Positions 15,587 to 24,618 of a DNA stretch of 64,000 bases are shown piece after piece. The notes beneath the pieces are model-generated. The model was not told where the DNA came from. It ran no database searches and worked only from the letters and a program-made list of their open reading frames with translations. How positions within the stretch are numbered: position 1 is the stretch's first letter; each line of letters opens with the position of its first letter. Both the position numbers and the translations under genes were made by a program. The stretch is from positions 1 through 64,000 of the forward strand of contig AEPI01000121.1 in the NCBI GenBank assembly GCA_000193795.2, written 5' to 3'. This DNA is from Neisseria lactamica NS19 (GTDB taxonomy: Bacteria > Pseudomonadota > Gammaproteobacteria > Burkholderiales > Neisseriaceae).

Positions 15587-15608
15587 ACGGTCGGAATATT
15601 CCGACCGT
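15587..15608 (-). terminator. Terminator of ppiD
   Basis: A perfect 22-bp palindrome built from ACGGTCGGAAT and its complement. On the minus strand a short T run follows, 24 bases beyond the ppiD stop. Confidence 0.7.
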
Positions 15609-15631
15609 TATTTTGTCAACAAAAGTGTCAA

Positions 15632-17170
15632 TTACCGGCCGTCGCCGTTGTCGACCGATTGCGCTCCTTTGGTCTGCTTGATTTTGCCGTTGAAATAACG
15701 TATCAGCAGGTCGAAAGTGCCGGCAGACTGCTGCTGCGCCAAAGCCTGTTTTGCAAGGGGGATGCGCGCGGCGGCATCATCTGGCGGGGTTACGGCCCGT
15801 ACTTCGACAATCACGGGTGCCGGCAGGCCGGTCAGCCTGACATAGGCGGGTTTGCCGTTTGCCGGTTTTGCTTTCAGCAGTTCCGCATAAGCCTCAGGCG
15901 GCATAGACTGCCGCGCCTGCTGCGCGCCCAATACGGACACTTCCGACCATTTCACGTCAACTGCCTTGCTGCCGTTCAGTTGGGTAAGCACTTCTTTTGC
16001 CTTGTTTTCGGCAAGTTTGGCGGCTTCGGCGCGGACATATGCCTGACGCACCGCGTCTTTGGCTTCTTCAAACGGCAGGTTTTTTTCTTCGCGGACTTCT
16101 TTGGCGCGGACGACCCACGCGGTTTCATTATTGACAGACAACACTTCGGAATTGTGTTTTTTCTTCAATGCGTCATCGCTGAATACGGCATTGATTACAT
16201 TTTCAGGCAGTCCGGACATTTGGGCATCCTGCCTGCCCAACCAAGTTTCTTGGGTTTCGACTTTCAAACCGCTGTTTTTGGCGGCTTCGGCAAGCGAAGT
16301 GGGATGGTTGAACGCGTCATCGCCCAGTTTTTCTTTTGCCTTATTGAAGCCGGCAACCGCCTTTTTCATTTTCAACTCGTTCTCAATGGCGGCTTTTTCT
16401 TTTTCAAAAGAAGGTTTTTCCCCTTCTGCGGGCAGGCGTGCCATACGTTCTTCATACGCATTTTTCACTTCTGTTTCGCTGACGGTCTGTTTGTCTGCAA
16501 AGTCTTTCAGATTCAGGGCGACATATTCCAATTTGACCGCTTGGGGAAGCAGATAGTCTTTTTTGTTCGCATTATAAAATTTCTGCAAATCGGCTTCGGA
16601 CACTTTGACTTGGGGGATGAATTCGTCGGGGTTGAACGTGTGCGAACGGATGGTGCGGTTGACCTGCGTCAGCCCGATCAGCTGTTCCGCCTGCGCGTCG
16701 CCGACCAATACGCCGTTTTGGACGAGGTTTGCCAAATTCTGCAGGGCGAACTGATCACGGATTTCCTCGACAAAACGGTCTTCCGACATATGGCGTTGCG
16801 ACAGGTAGCGGTTTAAAAGCGCGTGGTCGAATTTGCCGCCCGCGTCGTGGAAATTGGGATCGTCCACAATCATCTGCTTGATTTGTTCGGAAGAAACCGA
16901 AATACCCATCAGCTTCGCGCCCTGTTTCAGGTAGGCGCGTTGCAGCAGGGATTGGAATACCGCGTCGCGCGACGGGCTGCCGCCGCCCGCCTGTTCGTTT
17001 TGGACGGCGGCGTTAAGCGACTGCTCGCTGATTTTTTCGTCTCCGACTTGAACGATGTAATCGGAACCGGGATGGGATACCGTGCTGACGCCGAAACCGA
17101 CGAAGGTCAATGCGATCAGCCCCAAAAGGACTTGGGCGGGCGTTTTGTATTTTTCGATGGAATGGAACAT
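15632..17170 (-). CDS. ppiD: Periplasmic folding chaperone / peptidyl-prolyl isomerase PpiD
   Basis: Membrane-anchored periplasmic chaperone that meets proteins as they leave the Sec channel. The 512-residue protein begins MFHSIEKYKTPAQ, followed by one transmembrane segment (VLLGLIALTFVGFGVSTV, residues about 14-31). A SurA-N-like chaperone region (VGDEKISEQSLNAAVQNEQ ... LKQGAKLMGISVSSEQIKQMI) covers residues 40-150. The central segment (VNNETAWVVRAKEVREEKNLPFEEAKDAV) is in the place of the parvulin domain and is degenerate. E. coli PpiD is 623 residues, so this one is shorter. It is monocistronic and ends at its own palindromic terminator. Confidence 0.88.
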   Translation of the reverse strand: MFHSIEKYKTPAQVLLGLIALTFVGFGVSTVSHPGSDYIVQVGDEKISEQSLNAAVQNEQAGGGSPSRDAVFQSLLQRAYLKQGAKLMGISVSSEQIKQMIVDDPNFHDAGGKFDHALLNRYLSQRHMSEDRFVEEIRDQFALQNLANLVQNGVLVGDAQAEQLIGLTQVNRTIRSHTFNPDEFIPQVKVSEADLQKFYNANKKDYLLPQAVKLEYVALNLKDFADKQTVSETEVKNAYEERMARLPAEGEKPSFEKEKAAIENELKMKKAVAGFNKAKEKLGDDAFNHPTSLAEAAKNSGLKVETQETWLGRQDAQMSGLPENVINAVFSDDALKKKHNSEVLSVNNETAWVVRAKEVREEKNLPFEEAKDAVRQAYVRAEAAKLAENKAKEVLTQLNGSKAVDVKWSEVSVLGAQQARQSMPPEAYAELLKAKPANGKPAYVRLTGLPAPVIVEVRAVTPPDDAAARIPLAKQALAQQQSAGTFDLLIRYFNGKIKQTKGAQSVDNGDGR

Positions 17171-17250
17171 ATTTTAAATCAGGATATGGAATGGAATCAG
17201 GAAATTCAAGCGGCGTATTGTAACGGTTTTTATACGCGTCTGCACGAAGG

Positions 17251-17604
17251 TTAAGGTTTGAATGTCTCCCGATAAGATTCTTCGCTGAAGCCGGCGTAAA
17301 CCTTGCCGCCGCACTCTAATACGGGACGCTTGATCAGGCTCGGTATTTCGGACATCAGTTTGACGGCCTCCGCCGCCGAGGACAGGGCTTTTTGCTGCGT
17401 TTGGGCATCGAGTTTGCGCCAGCTTGTCCCCCGTTTGTTGAGCAGGGTTTCCAAAGGCACTTGTTCCAGCCACAGGCGGATTTCCGCTTCAGACGGCCTC
17501 TGTTTCTTAAAATCCCGAAATTCAAATGCCAAACCATATCCGGCAAGCAGGCTTTTGGCTTTTTTGACCGTGTCGCAGTTGGGAATGCCGTGGAGGACGA
17601 TCAT
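17251..17604 (-). CDS. ArsC/Spx-family thioredoxin-fold protein (YffB-like)
   Basis: This 117-residue protein begins MIVLHGIPNCDTVKKAKSLL, with one Cys (residue 10) at the position of the ArsC/Spx redox motif but followed by DTVK rather than CXXC. The region LLNKRGTSWRKL and the ending SLIKRPVLECGGKVYAGFSEESYRETF match the ArsC-like YffB/Spx family. It is probably a thiol-dependent reductase or adaptor. True arsenate reductases have extra active-site Arg residues that I do not see clearly. It is monocistronic, about 80 bases upstream of ppiD on the same strand and divergent from ybiT. Confidence 0.8.
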   Translation of the reverse strand: MIVLHGIPNCDTVKKAKSLLAGYGLAFEFRDFKKQRPSEAEIRLWLEQVPLETLLNKRGTSWRKLDAQTQQKALSSAAEAVKLMSEIPSLIKRPVLECGGKVYAGFSEESYRETFKP

Positions 17605-17752
17605 ATGGAATCCTTTGTCTGAAACGATAAAGCGGGCATTTTACTATAAGTTTCCGGAAATACGCCCGCCTGTTTCAGGCGGCGGCGCGGTTATGTTACA
17701 ATCCGCAAATTTGAAAAATCAATCTCTTGTCCAATATAAGGTTTTACCAGTA

Positions 17753-19381
17753 ATGATTTCTACCAACGGCATTACCATGCAGTTTGGCGCGAAGCCGCTG
17801 TTTGAAAACGTATCCGTCAAATTCGGCGAAGGCAACCGCTACGGTCTGATCGGCGCGAACGGTTCGGGCAAATCCACCTTCATGAAAATCCTCGGCGGCG
17901 ATTTGGAACAGACTGCCGGCGAAGTCGCGATTGAAAACGGCGTGCGTTTGGGCAAATTGCGCCAAGACCAGTTTGCCTACGAAGAGATGCGCGTGCTGGA
18001 CGTGGTAATGATGGGGCATACCGAAATGTGGGCGGCGATGACCGAACGCGATGCGATTTACGCCAACCTCGAGGCCACCGAAGACGATTACATGAAAGCC
18101 GCCGAACTGGAAGCCAAGTTCGCCGAATACGACGGCTACACCGCCGAAGCGCGCGCCGCCGAACTGTTGGGCGGCGTCGGTATTTCCGAAGATTTGCACA
18201 ATGCGAAAATGGCGGAAGTCGCCCCAGGCTTCAAGCTGCGCGTATTGCTGGCGCAAGCCCTGTTCTCCAAACCTGATGTGTTGTTGCTTGACGAACCGAC
18301 CAATAACTTGGACATTAATACCATCCGCTGGTTGGAAGGCGTGTTGAACCAATATGATTCTACAATGATTATCATCTCGCACGACCGCCACTTTTTGAAC
18401 GAAGTCTGCACCCATATGGCGGATTTGGACTACAACACCATCACCATCTATCCGGGCAACTACGACGACTATATGCTCGCTTCCGCCCAGTCGCGTGAGC
18501 GCGCCCTGAAAGACAACGCCAAAGCCAAAGAAAAATTGCAGGAATTGCAAGAATTTGTGGCACGGTTCAGTGCCAACAAATCCAAAGCCCGTCAGGCAAC
18601 CAGCCGTCTGAAACAGGCCGACAAAATCAAATCGGAGATGGTCGAAGTCAAACCTTCTACCCGTCAAAACCCGTATATCCGTTTTGAAGCCGACGAAAAA
18701 GCCAAGCTGCACCGTCAGGCGGTGGAAGTGGAAAAACTGGCGAAACGCTTTGAAACCCAGTTGTTTAAAAACCTGAACTTCATCCTTGAAGCGGGCCAGC
18801 GGCTCGCCATCATCGGCCCGAACGGCGCGGGCAAATCTACCCTGCTGAAACTCTTGGCGGGCGCGTACAACCCCGAATATTCAGACGGCCTGCTGCCGGA
18901 CGAAGGCAGCATCAAATGGGCGGAAAAAGCCAGCGTCGGCTACTATCCGCAAGACCATGAAAACGACTTCGATGTCGATATGGACTTGAGCGAATGGATG
19001 CGCCAATGGGGTCGGGAAGGCGACGACGAACAAGTCATCCGGGGTACTTTGGGCCGCTTGCTCTTCGGCAGCAACGATGTCGTGAAAAAAGTGAAGGTTC
19101 TCTCCGGCGGCGAAAAAGGCCGTATGCTGTACGGCAAACTGTTGCTTTTGAAACCCAATGTTTTGGTTATGGACGAACCGACCAACCACATGGATATGGA
19201 AAGCATCGAATCCTTGAACATGGCGCTGGAAAAATACAACGGCACGCTGATTTTTGTGTCGCACGACCGTCAGTTTGTATCTTCATTGGCTACCCAAATC
19301 ATCGAATTGGACGGTAAAGGCGGTTACGAACACTACCTGGGCGATTACGAAAGTTACTTGGAGAAGAAAGGCGTAGCATAA
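17753..19381 (+). CDS. ybiT: ABC-F ATPase, YbiT type
   Basis: This 542-residue translation factor of the ABC-F group starts at the ATG at 17753 (MISTNGITMQFGAKPLFENVSVKF); the frame continues far upstream but without homology. Walker A motifs are GANGSGKS (residues 34-41) and GPNGAGKST. The second domain has LSGGEKGRMLYGKLLLL, and the Walker B motifs are DVLLLDEPTNNLDI and VLVMDEPTNHMDM. The start closely matches E. coli YbiT. It is the second ABC-F factor in the window, but with a different sequence subtype from yheS at 1.7 kb. A DUS terminator follows. Confidence 0.92.
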   Translation: MISTNGITMQFGAKPLFENVSVKFGEGNRYGLIGANGSGKSTFMKILGGDLEQTAGEVAIENGVRLGKLRQDQFAYEEMRVLDVVMMGHTEMWAAMTERDAIYANLEATEDDYMKAAELEAKFAEYDGYTAEARAAELLGGVGISEDLHNAKMAEVAPGFKLRVLLAQALFSKPDVLLLDEPTNNLDINTIRWLEGVLNQYDSTMIIISHDRHFLNEVCTHMADLDYNTITIYPGNYDDYMLASAQSRERALKDNAKAKEKLQELQEFVARFSANKSKARQATSRLKQADKIKSEMVEVKPSTRQNPYIRFEADEKAKLHRQAVEVEKLAKRFETQLFKNLNFILEAGQRLAIIGPNGAGKSTLLKLLAGAYNPEYSDGLLPDEGSIKWAEKASVGYYPQDHENDFDVDMDLSEWMRQWGREGDDEQVIRGTLGRLLFGSNDVVKKVKVLSGGEKGRMLYGKLLLLKPNVLVMDEPTNHMDMESIESLNMALEKYNGTLIFVSHDRQFVSSLATQIIELDGKGGYEHYLGDYESYLEKKGVA

Positions 19382-19408
19382 TTGCAAAATATCCCGCCGG
19401 TTGAAACA

Positions 19409-19437
19409 ATGCCGTCTGAAGCCGCTTCAGACGGCAT
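19409..19437 (+). terminator. Inverted DUS pair terminator
   Basis: A perfect pair with a 5-base loop, 27 bases after ybiT and just before cca. The usual T run is weak (ATTATT). Confidence 0.7.
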
Positions 19438-19464
19438 TATTGATAACTTTAAAATAGGAAGCAT

Positions 19465-20718
19465 ATGCAGACTTACCTCGTCGGCGGCGCCGTCCGCGAT
19501 TATCTTTTAGGCTTGCCTGTCAAAGACCGCGATTGGGTGGTCGTCGGCGCAGACGCGCAAACGCTGCCGGCACAAGGCTTCCGGCCGGTCGGCAAAGACT
19601 TTCCCGTGTTCCTCCATCCGGAAACACACGAAGAATACGCCCTTGCACGCACCGAACGCAAAACCGCCAAGGGCTATGCCGGTTTTAGTTTCCACGCCGA
19701 CAAAGACGTTACGCTGGAGCAGGATTTGATGCGCCGCGACCTGACCATCAACGCGATGGCGCAGGATACGGACGGCAGGATTATCGACCCCTTCGGCGGA
19801 CAACGGGATTTGGCGGCAGGCATTTTGCGCCACGTCTCGCCCGCCTTTGCCGAAGACCCCGTCCGTATCCTGCGTACCGCCCGCTTTGCCGCGCGTTACG
19901 GGTTTGACATTGCCGGCGAAACGATGAAGCTGATGCGGCAAATGGTGGAAAACGGCGAAGCGGACGCATTGGTTGCCGAACGCGTCTGGCAGGAATTGGC
20001 GAAAGGACTGATGGAAAGTAATCCGCGCAAAATGATTGAAGTGTTGCGCGAATGCGGCGCGCTCAAAGTCTTGCTGCCTGAAGTCTATGCCCTCTTCGGC
20101 GTGCCGCAACGCGCCGACTACCATCCCGAAATCGACAGCGGCATCCATACCCTGATGACGCTGCAACGCGCCGCCGATATGGGTTTGAGCCTGCCCGAAC
20201 GCTATGCCGCCCTGCTGCACGACTTGGGCAAAGCCAAAACGCCGCCCGACATCCTGCCGCGCCACCACGGACACGACCTCGCCGGCGTCGAACCCGTGCG
20301 CGAAGTCAATCAAAGGTTGCGCGCGCCGAGGCAGTGTACCGAGCTTGCCGAATTGGTTTGCCGTTGGCACATCATATTCCACCAAGTCGGGCAGCTTAAA
20401 AGCCAAACCATTCTGAACGTATTGAAAAAAACCGATGCCTTCCGCCGCCCCGAACGCTTCGCCGCCGCATTAAACGTCTGCGTTGCCGATACGCAAGGCC
20501 GTCTGAACCGCGAACACACGCCCTACCCGCAACGCGCGCACTGGCTCGCCCTGCTCGAAGCCGCCAATCAGGCGGATTCGGGCAAAATCGCCGCCGAATG
20601 CCGCGTCCGGGGAAAAGCGCACCTTATCGCCGAACAAATCGACCGGGCGAGGCTGGCAGAAATTACCCCATTGCAAAAAGCGTTCCGGGCGGCGCAAGAC
20701 AAAACAGAAAAACATTAA
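19465..20718 (+). CDS. cca: CCA tRNA nucleotidyltransferase, multifunctional type
   Basis: Adds or repairs the CCA end of tRNAs without a template. The 417-residue protein begins MQTYLVGGAVRDYLLGLPVKDRDWVVVGAD, the class II nucleotidyltransferase core with VGGAVRD and the metal-binding DRDWV. The blocks RRDLTINAMAQD and EDPVRILRTARFAARYGF (ERxxR-like template region) follow. A C-terminal HD domain (AALLHDLGKAKTPPDILPRHHGHD, residues about 250-273) places it with the E. coli-type enzyme, which also has phosphohydrolase activity. The N-terminal Met has AGGAAGC upstream. The gene lies directly after ybiT. Confidence 0.95.
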   Translation: MQTYLVGGAVRDYLLGLPVKDRDWVVVGADAQTLPAQGFRPVGKDFPVFLHPETHEEYALARTERKTAKGYAGFSFHADKDVTLEQDLMRRDLTINAMAQDTDGRIIDPFGGQRDLAAGILRHVSPAFAEDPVRILRTARFAARYGFDIAGETMKLMRQMVENGEADALVAERVWQELAKGLMESNPRKMIEVLRECGALKVLLPEVYALFGVPQRADYHPEIDSGIHTLMTLQRAADMGLSLPERYAALLHDLGKAKTPPDILPRHHGHDLAGVEPVREVNQRLRAPRQCTELAELVCRWHIIFHQVGQLKSQTILNVLKKTDAFRRPERFAAALNVCVADTQGRLNREHTPYPQRAHWLALLEAANQADSGKIAAECRVRGKAHLIAEQIDRARLAEITPLQKAFRAAQDKTEKH

Positions 20719-20837
20719 AACGCACAATATGGCAACTTTGAGAATTTTGAGGACGATACCCAATCCAAGCTTTAAAACAGCCGCCGCCATATCCGCTATA
20801 ATCCATCCTTCAGCCATCCTGCCCACAACATAAAATC

Positions 20838-21146
20838 ATGACCCTGAAAACCGATTTATTGTCTAAAATCAACAATGAAGATTACCAACGCCTCATCCTC
20901 AAACACAGCGCGGAATTCAGCGGCGGCGAAATCCGCCTGTTGAACGAAATCCTCGAAAAATTCAGCTTTGATGTCGTTCAGGCACAGGCATTGGCGCAGG
21001 CGGTGATGCAGCAAGTCCGCTTCGACCCCAATGCCTACCACATCGACAGCGACGACGAAGACACCACAGGCATCTGCCCGCACTGCATCAACCCGCCTAT
21101 GCCGCCCCTGCGCGACTATCTCGTTTGGCGCGAAACACGCGGATAA
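20838..21146 (+). CDS. Conserved hypothetical protein, 102 aa
   Basis: The protein begins MTLKTDLLSKINNEDYQRLILKHS. Helical, charged residues follow, then an acidic patch (DSDDEDTTG) and a CPHC pair (GICPHCINPPMPPLRD) near the end. The two Cys could bind metal or be redox active, but only one pair is present. There is no signal peptide, so a cytoplasmic location is expected. It lies between cca and ruvB on the same strand, with a DUS pair separating it from ruvB. I do not know the family's role. Confidence 0.7.
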   Translation: MTLKTDLLSKINNEDYQRLILKHSAEFSGGEIRLLNEILEKFSFDVVQAQALAQAVMQQVRFDPNAYHIDSDDEDTTGICPHCINPPMPPLRDYLVWRETRG

Positions 21147-21171
21147 AACGCTTTTGACCGTTATCTTTCCA

Positions 21172-21208
21172 ATGCCGTCTGAAACGCCTCCGGCCGTTCA
21201 GACGGCAT
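21172..21208 (+). terminator. Inverted DUS pair
   Basis: A perfect DUS inverted pair between the 102-residue gene and ruvB, 19 bases before the ruvB start. Termination here is uncertain because no T run follows. Confidence 0.6.
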
Positions 21209-21227
21209 ACCCGACAAAGGGAACACT

Positions 21228-22259
21228 ATGCTGCAAACCGACAATCTGACCGCCGCGCAACCGCAACGCATCGTTGCCGCCCAAACCGCCTCCGCACAGG
21301 AAGAACTGCTCGAACGTGCCCTCCGTCCCAAAACGCTGGACGACTACATCGGGCAGCATAAAGCCAAAGAACAGCTCGCCATTTTCATCCAAGCCGCCAA
21401 AAAACGCGGCGAAGCACTCGACCACGTCCTGCTTTTCGGCCCGCCCGGACTGGGCAAAACCACGTTGGCACACATCATCGCCAAAGAGCTGGGGGTCAAC
21501 CTGCGCCAAACCAGCGGCCCCGTCCTCGAACGCGCCGGCGACCTCGCCGCCCTTTTGACCAACCTTGATCCGCACGACGTATTGTTCATCGACGAAATCC
21601 ACCGGCTCAGCCCCGTCGTCGAGGAAATCCTCTATCCCGCGCTCGAAGACTACCGGCTCGACATTATGATAGGCGAAGGGCCAGCCGCCCGTTCCGTCAA
21701 AATCGACCTGCCGCCCTTCACGCTTGTCGGCGCGACCACCCGCGCCGGTATGCTGACCAACCCGTTGCGCGACCGCTTCGGCATCGTCTCCCGCCTCGAG
21801 TTTTACGAAAACCGCGACCTTACCACCATCGTCAGCCGTTCGGCACAACTGTTGCAGCTCGATATGTCCGAAGAAGGCGCGGAAGAAATCGCCAAACGCA
21901 GCCGGGGCACGCCGCGCATCGCCAACCGCCTGTTGCGCCGCGTCCGCGATTTCGCCGATGTGAAAAACAACGGCACAATCGACGGCGGTATCGCCGATGC
22001 CGCTTTAAGTATGCTGGACGTGGACGCGCAGGGGCTGGACGTGATGGACAGGAAATTCCTTGAAGCCGTTTTGCACAAATTCGGCGGCGGCCCCGTCGGT
22101 TTGGACAACGTTGCCGCCGCCATCGGCGAATCTACGGACACCATCGAAGACGTTATCGAGCCCTACCTCATCCAACAAGGCTTTTTGCAACGCACCCCGC
22201 GCGGCAGAATGGCGACCGAACGCGCCTATCTTCATTTCGGACTGCCGGTCGAAAAATAA
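21228..22259 (+). CDS. ruvB: Holliday junction branch-migration ATPase RuvB
   Basis: AAA+ motor that drives branch migration at Holliday junctions with RuvA, before RuvC cleavage. The 343-residue protein has Walker A FGPPGLGKTTLAHIIA, Walker B DVLFIDEIHRLSP, sensor 1 TLVGATTRAGML, arginine-finger region PLRDRFG and sensor 2 RGTPRIANRLLRRVRDF. The C-terminal winged helix (DRKFLEAVLHKFGGGPVGLDNVAAAI ... LIQQGFLQRTPRGRM) is intact. The length is normal. ruvA and ruvC are not adjacent, unlike in E. coli. A DUS terminator follows within 5 bases. Confidence 0.97.
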   Translation: MLQTDNLTAAQPQRIVAAQTASAQEELLERALRPKTLDDYIGQHKAKEQLAIFIQAAKKRGEALDHVLLFGPPGLGKTTLAHIIAKELGVNLRQTSGPVLERAGDLAALLTNLDPHDVLFIDEIHRLSPVVEEILYPALEDYRLDIMIGEGPAARSVKIDLPPFTLVGATTRAGMLTNPLRDRFGIVSRLEFYENRDLTTIVSRSAQLLQLDMSEEGAEEIAKRSRGTPRIANRLLRRVRDFADVKNNGTIDGGIADAALSMLDVDAQGLDVMDRKFLEAVLHKFGGGPVGLDNVAAAIGESTDTIEDVIEPYLIQQGFLQRTPRGRMATERAYLHFGLPVEK

Positions 22260-22263
22260 CGCA

Positions 22264-22299
22264 ATGCCGTCTGAAACAGGGCCAAGTTTCAGACGGCAT
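22264..22299 (+). terminator. Inverted DUS pair terminator of ruvB
   Basis: A perfect DUS pair with a 12-base loop, followed by TTTTT; it begins 4 bases after the ruvB stop. Confidence 0.8.
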
Positions 22300-22460
22300 T
22301 TTTATCAGGGGTTTGCTCCGGTTTCACCCCTTGGCAGAAAATCTTTTGTCCGGCAGGACGGGTTTTCGCCCCTAATGAAAATAACCGGCTCCCCCTGACA
22401 AACGGCTGAAACCGATTGACGGTCGGCACACGGTTTTTATCTCCCAAGTCCGGTATGGGT

Positions 22461-23144
22461 TCAGCCTGCCGCCTTTTCCAATTCCGCCCTCATCGCATCG
22501 ATTACCGCCTTGTAATCCGGTTTGCCGAAAATTGCCGAACCTGCCACAAAAGTATCTGCGCCGGCCGCCGCAACGGCAGCGATATTGTCGGTTTTGATGC
22601 CGCCGTCCACTTCGATGGCGATGTGCCGGCCGCTTTTCGCTTCGTAAGCATCCAGCATCGCCCGTACCCGGCGGATTTTTTCAAGGGTGTGCGGAATAAA
22701 GCCCTGACCGCCGAATCCGGGGTTGACCGACATCAGCAATACCATATCCAGCCTGTCCAGTACGTTTTCCAACAGATATACGGGTGTTGCCGGATTCAAT
22801 ACCAGCCCCGCCTGACAGCCCATATCCTGAATCAGGCTCAAACTGCGGTCGATATGCCGGCTTGCCTCCGGATGGAACGTAATGATTGATGCCCCTGCTT
22901 TGGCAAACGATTGAATCAGATCGTCAACGGGTTCGACCATCAAATGCACATCAATCGGCACGCTTGCATAAGGCTTCAATGCCGCGCAAACCATAGGCCC
23001 GAAAGTCAGGTTCGGCACATAATGGTTGTCCATCACGTCAAAATGAATCAAATCCGCACCTGCCGCAATGACATTTGCCACCTCTTCCCCGAGGCGGGCA
23101 AAATCAGCCGACAAAATACTGGGTGCGATACGGTAAGTAGTCAT
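22461..23144 (-). CDS. rpe: Ribulose-phosphate 3-epimerase
   Basis: Interconverts ribulose 5-phosphate and xylulose 5-phosphate in the pentose phosphate pathway. The 227-residue TIM barrel begins TYRIAPSILSADFARLGEEV. Metal and substrate residues are in HFDVMDNHYVPNLTFGP, PIDVHLMV, ITFHPEAS and LLMSVNPGFGGQGFI, and EVDGGIKTDN followed by DTFVAGSAIFG forms the phosphate site. All match the family and the length is standard. The gene is monocistronic, convergent with ruvB and divergent from a CpxP-like gene. Confidence 0.96.
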   Translation of the reverse strand: MTTYRIAPSILSADFARLGEEVANVIAAGADLIHFDVMDNHYVPNLTFGPMVCAALKPYASVPIDVHLMVEPVDDLIQSFAKAGASIITFHPEASRHIDRSLSLIQDMGCQAGLVLNPATPVYLLENVLDRLDMVLLMSVNPGFGGQGFIPHTLEKIRRVRAMLDAYEAKSGRHIAIEVDGGIKTDNIAAVAAAGADTFVAGSAIFGKPDYKAVIDAMRAELEKAAG

Positions 23145-23300
23145 GTTTTTTCCTTCAATATCCTTTTACATTCCGATTCCGCCGTTATGTCTGCTTGCCG
23201 GACATACGTACGCATTATTAACAAAAGTTAACCGCGATAATACCATCTTTCACACGTCAATCTAGTATATTGCCTAAAATTTCCAACAAGAGGAAAAGCC

Positions 23301-23735
23301 GTGCCGCTGCCTGTTCCCTGTCGTTTTGTTAAGCCTGCCGCCTCTTTTTTAAGTATGGCTTTGCTTTCCTGCCAGCTTTCCCACGCCGCTGCGGCTTATA
23401 TCCCCCTGAACGATTTTCAACCGAACTGCGACATACGCCGGCTCGGACTGACACAGGCTCAGCACAATGAGCTGCGTAAAATCCGCGCCGCCTTCAAAAT
23501 GGCGGGCGACAGGGCGCGTTTGAAGGTTATGCATTCCGAACACAGCCGCCGCCGGTCTGTCGTCGAAATCATTTCTTCGGATGTTTTTAATCGCAACGAG
23601 GCGCGCGATTACGTCGAAAGCCGCTACCACTCCAATATGGATTTTGCGGTGGACGAATTGGAAATCCAACACCGCTTCTTCCATATCCTCACACCGCAAC
23701 AGCAGCAAATGTGGCTTTCTTCCTGCCTGAAATAA
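23301..23735 (+). CDS. Spy/CpxP-like periplasmic protein (LTXXQ motifs)
   Basis: This 144-residue protein starts at GTG (23301), with AAGAGGAAAA 6 bases upstream. Residues 1-31 form a signal peptide (FVKPAASFLSMALLSCQLSHAAA). The mature part has two LTxxQ motifs: LTQAQHNELRKIRAAFKMA near the middle and LTPQQQQMWLSSC at the end, the hallmark of the Spy/CpxP family. Family members are helical periplasmic chaperones, and CpxP also restrains the Cpx sensor. The mature protein has Cys in NCDIRR and the last SSCLK. I infer a stress-related periplasmic role. No two-component genes are adjacent. Confidence 0.75.
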   Translation: MPLPVPCRFVKPAASFLSMALLSCQLSHAAAAYIPLNDFQPNCDIRRLGLTQAQHNELRKIRAAFKMAGDRARLKVMHSEHSRRRSVVEIISSDVFNRNEARDYVESRYHSNMDFAVDELEIQHRFFHILTPQQQQMWLSSCLK

Positions 23736-23747
23736 TTCCTAAAAAAC

Positions 23748-24611
23748 TTACAGCATCCGTTGTTCCGGCAGCCTGCCCGCCCAATCGCAGGCAAACTGCC
23801 AGGCGGCACGTCCCGAACGGTTGCCCCGCATCTGCGCCCACTGCAACGCCGCCGTCCGGGCGGCTTCGTCATATGGCACATCGAAATCTTCCAACCAGCT
23901 TTGCACTGCCGACAAATAATCGTTTTGATCGAACGGATAAAAGCTGAGCCACAATCCGAAACGGTCGGACAAAGATACTTTTTCTTCCACGGCCTCTTTT
24001 TGGTGGATTTCTCCGCGCACGCCTGTCGTACCTGCATTTTCATCCAAATATTCGGGCATCAGATGCCGTCTGTTGGAAGTCGCGTACACCAGCACGTTGG
24101 CGCAACGCTGCGACAAACCGCCGTCCAATGCCGTTTTTAATGCCTTATAGGTTTCATCACCGCTTTCAAATGACAAATCGTCGCAAAATACGATGAATTT
24201 TTCCGGACGTTCCTTCAAAAGCGTCAACAGATACGGCAGGCCGATCAAATCGCTTTTATCGACTTCGATCAGGCGCAATCCCTTATCCGCGTATTCGTGC
24301 AGCAGGGCTTTGACCAACGAGGACTTGCCCGTTCCGCGCGCACCGCTCATCAATACATTGTTCGCCGGCCGGCCGGCAATGAATTGTTCGGTATTACGCA
24401 CCAGCAATCCGGTCTGCCTGCCGACTCCGGCAAGCCGCGACAAAGGGAAAACGTGCGGATCGGGCAAGTGTTCCAAAAAACCTTTTTTACCCGCACTCTG
24501 CCAACGGAATGCCAAGGCATTCCAATCGGTATGCCCGGGTTCGGGCGGAAACACGGCATCCAAACGCCGCAAAACGGCATAGGCTTTATCGAGAAATTCG
24601 TTCAATTCCAT
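23748..24611 (-). CDS. DUF815 AAA-type ATP-binding protein
   Basis: This 287-residue protein starts MELNEFLDKAYAVLRRLDAVFPPEPG. I preferred this ATG (24611) to one six codons upstream because it fits the family's usual start. Walker A is GARGTGKSSLVKALL (residues about 88-102) and a Walker B-like FIVFCDDLSFE follows at about 140. LVYATSNRRHLMPEYLDEN is a sensor-like block. The C-terminal half includes LSDRFGLWLSFYPFDQNDYL. DUF815 proteins are conserved AAA ATPases of unknown role. The stop of ribE lies 5 bases upstream, and the two genes probably share a transcript. Confidence 0.82.
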   Translation of the reverse strand: MELNEFLDKAYAVLRRLDAVFPPEPGHTDWNALAFRWQSAGKKGFLEHLPDPHVFPLSRLAGVGRQTGLLVRNTEQFIAGRPANNVLMSGARGTGKSSLVKALLHEYADKGLRLIEVDKSDLIGLPYLLTLLKERPEKFIVFCDDLSFESGDETYKALKTALDGGLSQRCANVLVYATSNRRHLMPEYLDENAGTTGVRGEIHQKEAVEEKVSLSDRFGLWLSFYPFDQNDYLSAVQSWLEDFDVPYDEAARTAALQWAQMRGNRSGRAAWQFACDWAGRLPEQRML

Positions 24612-24618
24612 CCCTGCC

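Noticed and set aside
15296..16816. 506-codon plus-strand frame opposite ppiD
   Set aside because: It is an antisense shadow; it also crosses recR and intergenic repeat sequence.
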